Origin: Phragmites australis
Taxonomy: Eukaryota; Streptophyta; Magnoliopsida; Poales; Poaceae
NCBI RefSeq assembly: GCF_958298935.1
Contig: NC_084943.1
Coordinates: 14,005,001 to 14,069,000, forward strand
Direction of reading: 5' to 3'
Length of the DNA: 64,000 nucleotides
Shown: positions 57,132 through 64,000 of the stretch, piece after piece
How the letters are laid out: every line of letters starts with the position of its first letter
Position numbering within the stretch: position 1 is the first letter of the stretch
Translations under genes and position numbers: made by a program
Notes under the pieces: generated by a model
The model's database searches: none
The model's input: only the letters and a program-made list of their open reading frames with translations
What the model was told of the DNA's origin: nothing

Positions 57132-58797
57132 GCTTTTTGTAGTTTCTTCTTCTTTCATTTTTCTTTGACTTGATGTAAATACGGGAGTGATCCCTTAGAA
57201 ATGCTTGTATTCCCTTTGTAAATATAATGGAAGCTTTTCTTTGGGCTCGCAACTCCGGTATTTTCGAGTACTTAGTGCTTCTTCTGATGTTTTGCCTTGA
57301 TGCCCCGAGGAGTACTTAGTCGGTTTGATCCGACCTTTCCTTCCCCGCGAACGAAGTCGTCCCGACCGTCCTTCTCGGTGCGTTCAGCCCTGGAGCCCTC
57401 GCGAGTCCGCATCGGCTAAGTCAAAAGACAAAGACATGAACTTCCTTGCTCGGGAGATAGATCGATCCAGCACGGAGCACGCCATGACCGGTGAACACTT
57501 TTCCACCTTGCGACCACTCAGTCAGCAGACTGGAGACACATGCGGGCGGGAATGCGACCAAAAGTCCCCATGGTTCGGTGGTGCCCGGGCTTAGGATGGA
57601 CCGAACTGAGCACCGATAGCCTGCCCCTGAGGCCTAGGCTCTGGACTACTCGAGCGGCTCAAGCGATAGGATTACCCAGGGCGCCCAGGGACTTAGTAGT
57701 GCTCGGGGCCCTTAAAAGCGGACCGAACACCACGACCACCATGAAAGACTTCGATCAGATATTACCGTACGTACGGTACACCTTTCTACAGACCGTTTTT
57801 TGTCGTTCTTGGAAAAAGTGGACACACGTAGGGTTTTGTGCGCGAGGAGACCATCTCACCGGGCAGATTAGAATACGAGGGCCCCCGAGGATGACTCGGG
57901 AACAAAATATTATTGAATGTAAATTCGTCTGAGTTTAACCACTCACCGGACAGCTGTCGGCCTTTCGGCCAACCGATCCAGGAGGGGTATGCGCTCCGAG
58001 CTCGGGGTGCCCGGGGACTTGGTTCCCGCAGTCGGGGCGCCCGAGCATCAAGGGGTGCGTGAGGAGCCCGGGGTCGGGTGATCTCGACCACTCATGCTTA
58101 AGCAGTAGGACCACCTGAGGAGCCTTGGGGCCCAGCAGCGACCTAGGCATCGAGGCCCTCGCGGTCGAGCTGCTTTTGCTTTGATTGTCGATCTGTGAAT
58201 TAAGAGAAAATGGAGAAAATCCTTGTTTGGTGCGCTCTGTTAGTGCGGTACTTGTTATAGACTGCTCTCGTTTTCGACCCGAGACCTTTCGAATACCCAG
58301 ATGGGCGGACAAGAGCGGACAGAGGCATAACCCAGAGGTCCTATGGTTCGGTGGCGCTCGGGTATGACAGACCAGACCGAGCACCGACAGCCCACCCCTG
58401 GGGCCTAGGCTCCAGACTACTCGAGCAGCTCGAGCGATAGGATTACCTAGGGTGCCCAGGGACTCGGTAGTGCCCGGGAGCCTGCCACGACACCGAACAC
58501 CACAGCCTACCACATCAGACGTAAGTTAGCGGCAACTGCCCGCACGCATACCGATCAGGATTCTTTTATCAGTGGGGAAAATGAGAGAGTGAACTTTTCT
58601 CGCACAATCGAGCATCTCACCAGATAGATTAAACATATGGAATCCAGAAAAATGAAATTGACACACGATTGCACATTAATATTCATACTGTATTGACAAT
58701 TTTTTTTTACAAGGTTGGGTAACTTACCCAGTTAGTGGTAGCCCCTGGTCAACTTGGGCAGGGGGGAAGCCCCCGGCCTGGTTGACCTGAGCCGCCA
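57132..58797 (-). repeat. Non-coding 3' region of element B with long direct repeats
   Basis: A segment with ATGGTTCGGTGG, GCACCGA and TACTCGAGC..CTCGAGCGATAGGATTAC occurs near 57567-57740 and again near 58340-58500, about 773 bp apart, diverged by several percent or more. No gene is supported; frames of 60-190 codons here follow the repeat. The right end joins RT of element A at about 58797. Confidence 0.7.
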
Positions 58798-60518
58798 GCT
58801 CTTCGCAAATTATCGAAGGTTTTCCGGAGGTCTTCAATGTGTTGGCTCCTCCTGGTACTTTTTACTACTATGTCATCAACATAGGACAATACATTTTGTC
58901 CTAGTTGCGGCTTTAATACAGCCTGCACCAACCTTGTAAAGGTTGCTCCAGCATTTCAGAGTCTGAAAGGCATTCTTATGAGAAGCAGTATGTCTTCATC
59001 TTCCTTCGCCATCAATATTTGATGGTACCCTGCATAAGCATCTAGGAAGCTTAGCATCTCGTAGTCGGCCGCGGAGTCTATGAGCTGGTCAATTCTAGGC
59101 AGTGGAAAGTCATCCTTGGGGCAAGCTTTATTTAAGTCTATGAAGTCGATGCACATTCTCCACTTTCCATTGCTTTTCCTTACTAACACAGGGTTGGCCA
59201 GCCACTTCGAGTGCATAACTTCGCATATGACTCCGGCATCGAGCAGTTTTTCTACTTCAGCCTTTGCTGCTTCTTCTCTTTCTCCCGAAGCTTTTCTAAG
59301 CTTCTGCTTCCTTGGCTTCGCTTTGGGGTCCACATTTAGCTTGTGCTGAATGATGTTCCGACTTACTCCTTGCAGGTCTCTGGGGGACCACGCGAAGACG
59401 TCATCATTGTCGGGAAGGAACATTACAAGTTTCTTCTGATCCTCTGCCGGAGCCCCTGCTCCTATTATGACCTTTTTATCTTCTTTTTCATGATTTAGTT
59501 GTACTATTCTGGTAGCTCCTTCTGGTGCAGCCTTCGCACATTTCCCTATATTTGGCTGGTTGTGGCCTGCTTCGCGACCCGTCGAAGGGTCTGCGATGTT
59601 GTGGACATTTCTTCTTCCTGGAGCTATTCCCACTTCGATTCGCCTAGCCACTCGCTAATCTCCCAACACCTTTATGACTCCTTCCGGGCCAGGCATCTTC
59701 ATGCACAAATATGCGTGGTGTGGTATTGCTCCGAATGTATTGAGGAATCCCCTCACAAATATCGCATTGTACAGGTAGCTAATGTCCACCACATCGAAGG
59801 TAATTTCTTCTCTGCGGAAATTCATCTGCTCGCCAAACGACACTGGGATTGTTATTTTTCCCAGAGCGTTGATTGTGTTTCCGCCGAAGCCTAGTAACCG
59901 CCATCCAGCTTGCTTTAAGTCACTTCTTCACAGCCCAATTTTGTCGAAGGTGTCAGCGAAGATAATGTCCGCGGAGCTTCCTCAATCGATCAATATCCTA
60001 TGTACTTCATTTCCCGAGATGTTCGCGGTAATGATGAAGGCATCTGTGTGCGGATAATCTAATACCCTCATATCTTCTTGCGATAATGTAATGGGAATGC
60101 TGGACCATCTTGAATTGATGTACGTTGGTCCCACTCCGACGTGGTTGACTCTTTGCACATATTCTTTTCGTTGTCTCTTGGATTCCGTTTGCTGGTTGGA
60201 CCCCCCTGAAATGGCCAGCACCACATTGTACCCATGGTTTATAGTGTTAACTGATTTGCTACTTTCTGGTGGTGCCTCGATTGTGGGTCTTGGCGGTGGC
60301 AGGGGTAGGCCGCCCCGAATGTTCGTTTGCCTAGTTTTATCAAATTGAGCTAAAGGTGCAGGTGCATACTGTGGTGCTGCAATTTGCTGCCATTGGTTCG
60401 GAAACACCACGTTCTGACTGTGGTTTTGCCACCCTTCGCTTCTTGCGAAGTTTGTTGCGTGGTGAACTGTCCTTCCGTTATCAGCCGACTGCTTCGCTAA
60501 ACTTTCTTTCATAGCCAC
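58798..60518 (-). pseudogene. Protease and RT (first half) of element A
   Basis: Protease region: HAFIITANISGNEVHRILID-type start near 60000 and an aspartic protease tail (EITFDVVDISYLYNAIFVRG) near 59780. RT: HSKWLANPVLVRKSNGKWRM, DLNKACPKDDFPLPRIDQLI, SFLDAYAGYHQILMAKEDE, then after a stop the active site LSYVDDIVVKS near 58870. RT ends at DNLRR where element B begins, before the thumb and connection. Several stops and shifts. Confidence 0.85.
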
Positions 60519-62018
60519 GACCTGTGGGCAATGTTTAGTCCGGTGGCTGGCTCCTTCGCCATGCAGCTCGCAGTAGAAGGTTGCCGGGTCGTGCGGAGCT
60601 CATCCTCCTCTATTTCCGCGGCCTCTTCCCCTGCCCGCTCGGCCTTCTCTATTGGACAAGTTGTAGGCTTCGCACGATCCTTGGACTGCTTCGGGCGGGC
60701 CAGGGTTGAGCTAATTGACTTCTTTTTGGCTTGAATAATCAAAGCCTTCAGGTTTTCTTGGACGATGAAGGCTGTCTCTATGATTGCCACCACCTGCCTC
60801 TTTAGGTGGTGCATGTTTTACTTTGGAGGCTGTTAATTCATTTTTCCTTCGGGGCTGATCGAGCTCAGACCTTGAGTATTCTTCCATCTTGTTGAGCAGC
60901 TCATGGACGCTTGCGGGTCTTTTTCTGGTGAGCTTTCCTGCCAACAGCCCCCCTCTGATGCCCTGTATTGCGGCATCAATGATCGTATCTTCGCTCAACC
61001 CCTTCGCCTGACAATGTATGTGTACAAATCGGCGCATATAGCCCTGTAAAGTTTCTGTTGGTTGCTGCTTCAGCGCGAAGAGGTCGGTTGTGGTGATGTT
61101 GTCTGCCCGGTTCCCCTGGAAGTTGTTGTACAGTGCAATGCGCAGCTGTTCCCATGAATATATGGATCCCGGGGGTAGAGCGGAGTACCATGACCTTGCT
61201 ATTCCCTTTATCGCCAATACAAAGGCCTTTGCCAAGGTTACATCGTCCCCCCCGGCTGACTCTACAACTGCCTCAAAACTCATGATAAATTCTCTCGGAT
61301 CTGATTCTCCATCAAACATAACCACTCTGGGCATCTTGAATCCTAGCGGCCATGGCTGATTTTGCAGGTCCATTGCTAGGGGTGACTCCGGATCTCCCGT
61401 GGAAGGTCTTCGCCGAACTTCTTGCGAAGCTCGTATCAAATCTCCCGGTGGTGTCGGCCGACGAGACATGCCCTCCGCTTGGTGGAGTATATCGATTTCC
61501 TCTTGGATCTTTTCCAATGTTTTTCTTGCTTCGTCTGCCCACCTGTGGTACTCTGCGGCTTTTCGGCTCGTTGCTAGGCCATCCAACATGCGCTTCTTCT
61601 GCGCTAGCTACCTTTCCATCTCCTTGGCTTCTAGCCTCGCATTTCTTTCTTCGTTTGTTTCTTCCTCATGTTCAAACTCCGCGAAATCGCCGAGTTCTTC
61701 CCATTCTTTGTTCCGCCCCCTTTCGCTTTCTTTTCCTGGAAGATCGAAGCGAGCGCGATCCATTGGCTCCATGACCAGCATTTGCTCCGTGTCCACCCGA
61801 AGTGCGTCGTCATGTCGGCCATCGGTAGGTTGTTGCGGCCCTGTATCAACTTCGCAATGCCGCTCTCGTCCAGCCGAAGCCCCCCCCCCCCCGGCTGAAG
61901 CATTACTTGATCCCGGTAGGGCCGGAGTGGTTCTGTCGGTCGAAGGTCCGACCGCGGCTGGGGGTTCCAGTAATGCCTCCGCTGCTCCGGGTGGCTTCGC
62001 TTTCTTCTTGGGTGGCAT
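60509..62018 (-). pseudogene. Gag of element A
   Basis: The start ATG is at 62018 (MPPKKKAKPPGAAEALLEPP), 36 bases from the 5' LTR, followed by an acidic Glu-rich section. One TAG (61608-61610) interrupts an otherwise continuous frame. The capsid core is at 61589-60711 (PRVVMFDGESDPREFIMSFE, ARSWYSALPPGSIYSWEQLR, LQGYMRRFVHIHCQAKGLSE). A C/H-rich knuckle-like piece (FYCELHGEGASHRTKHCPQV) lies near 60570-60520, after a frame change. A run of Cs at 61879-61890 may be a sequencing slip. Confidence 0.83.
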
Positions 62019-62053
62019 GCCTTCGTGGGTTTGATCCCACGGACGGGGCCAAC

Positions 62054-62673
62054 TGTTGGGATCGAAGTCCCAGACAGGGCGGGTCTTCAGAAGCGGAGGT
62101 ACCGAAGGTCCCCTAGAGTGACACGTACTAGAAGTGGTATAGTTTTCAATTACCCCTTACGGTTACACTGTGGCTCTATTTATAGCCCGTACCCGGTGAT
62201 CACGGGTCCCGTTTACATATCTTACCCCCTAACCTGCTACATTCTTGGAATATCCGAGGGCAATATGGTACAAATGAGTATGATCCAATAATTACAACAG
62301 TACCCAGGACAACCGTAGTTGGGCCCATTGCCGAGCTGGCCATCCATTAGAAGGGTGTCGAAACCTTCTTCGCCCGGCCGCATGACGGGCAGCCTTCGCC
62401 CCCCGGCGAAGATCAGGTCGTGCCTTCGCTCGTTCCAATAGATGCAGGATGCGACCCGAGGCTTTGCTTGACAGTCGAAGTCGATTAGCCTCCGCCTTCG
62501 CCGGTTCGGGGACCTGAAGGTGCGTGGACGCCCGCACCCTTCGACACTTCACTCCCTGATCTCCGCGACTGACGGACGAACTCCTGCAACAGCACGATAG
62601 CTATCGCGTAGCATCTCCAGTAAACTTCGCGGTTCCCTTCGAGTCAGGGGGTGGCGGGAGATGATCCCCAACA
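62054..62673 (-). repeat. 5' LTR of element A
   Basis: 620 bp, same ends. The minus-strand bases after its inner edge, GTTGGCCCCGTCCGTGGG (62053-62036), sit where the primer-binding site should be; I did not assign the tRNA. Confidence 0.93.
62177..62184 (-). promoter_or_regulatory. TATA box of element A 5' LTR
   Basis: TATAAATA on the minus strand in GGGCTATAAATAGAGCC, also kept in the 3' LTR. It would start the genomic RNA. Confidence 0.6.
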
Positions 62674-62678
62674 CCAAG
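62674..62678. repeat. Target duplication CCAAG of element A, right copy
   Basis: CCAAG directly after the terminal CCCCAACA of the right LTR. Confidence 0.95.
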
Positions 62679-62705
62679 AAAGTGGTGAGTTTGTGAAATT
62701 AACTC
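62679..62705 (-). repeat. Foldback right arm, terminal piece
   Basis: AAAGTGGTGAGTTTGTGAAA to AACTC, the reverse complement of the left tip 32558-32585. It is the outermost 27 bp of the foldback, cut off by element A. Confidence 0.88.
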
Positions 62706-62714
62706 AACCTCTTC
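62706..62714. repeat. 9-bp target duplication of the foldback, right copy
   Basis: AACCTCTTC, 7 of 9 bases as in the left copy at 32549-32557. Confidence 0.75.
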
Positions 62715-64000
62715 TAAAACGTGAGGTTCTAAAAACTAGATCACCTGAAATATCTAATACGTTACATTCATTTTTCTTAAAGTGCACCTCAAGGTCATCA
62801 TCAATCATTTGTGAGATAGAAAGCAAGTTAAATTTTAAATTCTCGACTAAAGCAACATCCTTGAACATAAACTTGTCAATTATCTACATTGTACCTTTTG
62901 CAACAATTGAGGTAGAAGAAGTATATCCAAAAGTAACACTATCAGCACGAGATGCACGTGCAAGGGAGGAGAACCAATTTTATCACCAGACATGTGGCGT
63001 GAGCATTCAAAATCGACTAGCCAAATGTTCTCCTTCCTCGCTCGAGAAACCAAGAAGTAAACAAAAGATGTCGAGGCCTCAGTACTGGGATTAGTAATAA
63101 AGCTTTTAAGAATCTATTACTGAGTCACTTGACCAACAACACGAGTAGACTTAACTCGCAAAGCTCGAGTTAGTTCAACTCGAGAAGCACTAGCAACTCG
63201 AGTAATCTCAACTCGAGTAGGTTCAACATGAGTTACACGAGTAGTAAAAGATGATGATTGTTTCACCTGAGGCACAAAATAAGGTGACACAACCTCACGA
63301 AGGATAAAACGTGCCTTTCGCAAATTAGACCTAGTTTTAAACTTTTCTTTCTTTTGTTGTTTAGCTAGTCTAAAGCAAAAATCTACTAAATGTCTATCTC
63401 TACCACAATGAGTGCAAGTGTACTTAACCCGATGTATGGATTTTGAAGAAGAAGCAACATTTGCATTCATTGTAGAGGAAAAAAATCTAGCAGACTTAAA
63501 AACAACCTTCTTAGGTTCAGATTCAGCAAGAGTTTAAATTTGACACAACCAAGAGCTCCAACAATAGTGGGTGCACTTGTCTTAGAACGAGCATAGGGAT
63601 CAAAATCTAAACCTTATTTATATGTACTTGACTTCGATGAATCTAAAATTATGTTCAGATTTTTCTTTCACTTAGGAAAACATTCTAAAGTTCCTTTTAA
63701 GTAATCAACCTGTTTAGAAAGAGTTGGGAACTTATAGCAAGCAACACTCATGGGTTTCTTTTGTTTACTACAGTTGGAGCATAAAAGAACCTCATGAGTA
63801 ATCATGTCATTAGCTATTTGAGAAACTCTAGTATTAGCATCATGCAACTTCAATTCAAGAATTGAGCAATTAGAATAGGGAATTGAATCATGCAAATCGA
63901 ACGTTGAACAACTTGCATTTTTAACATGTTTTCAATTTAACACAACAAGTTTCTCATTTTTCTTAATTTCTTCTCTAAGTTTCTCAAGAGTAGAAGCATG
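62715..64000 (-). pseudogene. Gag C-terminus and protease region of copia G (continues past the window)
   Basis: On the minus strand: gag pieces at 63895-63668 and beyond, a CCHC knuckle (CTHCGRDRHLVDFC, about 63410-63370), then an aspartic protease-like block with FECSRHMSG and FMFKDVALVENLKFNLLSIS near 63000-62850, ending in GDLVFRTSRFRR at the foldback insertion. The protease active-site region lacks the usual DSG (it reads DFECS). Stops are present, for example near 62895 and 63118. It joins in frame with the pol half at 32548. Confidence 0.83.

Larger units (their letters stand above)
48279..58797 (-). mobile_element. Truncated Tat/Retand-like element B inside the RT of element A
   Basis: Starts with a full 3' LTR (48279-49727), then its polypurine tract, an antisense gene (50236-57131, split by solo LTR C) and a repeat-rich 3' region to about 58797, where RT of element A resumes. 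No integrase, RT, gag or 5' LTR of B is present. Roughly 35-40 codons of the A RT between the two breakpoints are also missing. B was therefore cut on its right side together with part of its target. Confidence 0.8.
40531..62673 (-). mobile_element. Tat/Retand-like Ty3/gypsy element A with antisense extra gene; hosts B and C
   Basis: Two 620-bp LTRs flanked by a perfect CCAAG duplication. Minus-strand order from the right: 5' LTR, gag, protease, RT (broken at 58798), RNase H and integrase (48278-46250), then a tandem array, an antisense gene on the plus strand (41571-44927) and the 3' LTR. Without the insert 48279-58797 it is about 11.6 kb, a usual size for Tat-type elements. About 36 mismatches and no indels separate the LTRs (about 6%, counted by hand), so it is older than D. 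Confidence 0.92.
32558..62705. mobile_element. Foldback (MULE-type, non-coding) element, now split by two retrotransposons
   Basis: The left arm is 32558-33048, the loop about 33049-33091, and the right arm is spread over 33092-33508, 40487-40530 and 62679-62705. Added together the right arm is about 488 bp against 491 bp on the left, and the pieces align in order with the reverse complement of the left arm, including across both insertion points. Termini read GAGTTAATTTCACAAAC inwards. It has no coding sequence. The 9-bp duplication and long inverted ends suggest mobilisation by Mutator-like transposases. Confidence 0.88.
27340..64000 (-). mobile_element. SIRE-like copia element G, split by a 30-kb nest; runs off the right edge
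   Basis: Outermost layer of the right half. The 3' LTR is at 27340-28884, then 3' non-coding DNA, pol (29636-32548), the interruption 32558-62705, and protease and gag (62715-63895 and on). The two coding halves fit: removing the insert and one copy of the 9-bp duplication leaves one continuous reading frame across the junction. The 5' LTR lies beyond 64000. Confidence 0.85.

Noticed and set aside
57935..58513. 192-codon minus-strand frame
   Set aside because: It lies in the repeat-rich 3' region of element B, has no domain, and follows the direct repeat.

Overview
This window is nuclear DNA from a grass, probably a panicoid. The evidence is the mix of repeat families (Tat/Retand-like Ty3/gypsy elements with an antisense extra gene, SIRE-like and Tork/Angela-like Ty1/copia elements, a MULE carrying a plant mobile domain), an alanine-rich GC-rich host exon, and plant-type GT..AG introns. 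No species can be named from sequence alone. There are no operons, rRNA, tRNA or CRISPR loci that I can see. The only convincing host gene is a two-exon early nodulin-like phytocyanin (12828-15326, +). Almost everything else is transposable-element DNA, much of it nested.

Left part (1-27339). A minus-strand copia element runs in from the left edge (gag, then primer-binding site, then a 1.46-kb LTR ending at 3484). A 5.8-kb Mutator-like element (4119-9941) follows, with a perfect 9-bp target duplication and long inverted ends built of GC-rich palindromes. It holds a broken transposase, a broken plant-mobile-domain gene and an intact-looking two-exon GRF-zinc-finger gene. Next come an old LTR-like remnant (10560-12130), the phytocyanin gene with an LTR-like remnant in its 1.77-kb intron, another LTR fragment (16650-17321), a decayed minus-strand copia element lacking its 5' end (17322-22960), a gypsy gag/LTR fragment (22961-25282), an inverted partial copia LTR (25283-26212) and a Retand-like protease-RT fragment (26213-27339).

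Right part (27340-64000) is one nest. The outermost layer is a SIRE-like copia element on the minus strand: 3' LTR at 27340-28884, pol at 29636-32548, and protease/gag resuming at 62715 and leaving the window. Its pol is split by a roughly 1.02-kb foldback element (32558-62705 overall) whose two arms of about 490 bp form a near-complete palindrome. The foldback's right arm was hit twice: by a gypsy element D (33509-40481, LTRs about 0.9 kb) and by a Tat/Retand-like element A (40531-62673, 620-bp LTRs, target duplication CCAAG). Element A is interrupted inside its RT by a truncated relative B (48279-about 58797), and B's antisense gene is interrupted by a 3.66-kb solo LTR C (52025-55686, target duplication GCAGC). 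Each of these layers except B is supported by a target-site duplication or a re-joined palindrome or reading frame.

The best leads are: the MULE that combines transposase, plant mobile domain and GRF gene; the duplicated foldback segment inside gypsy D that looks like a template-switch repair scar; the pol frame of D running through its polypurine tract into the LTR; the antisense coiled-coil genes and tandem arrays of the two Tat-like elements; and the foldback itself. Coordinates of ends with target duplications are exact; ends described as approximate are by-eye estimates.
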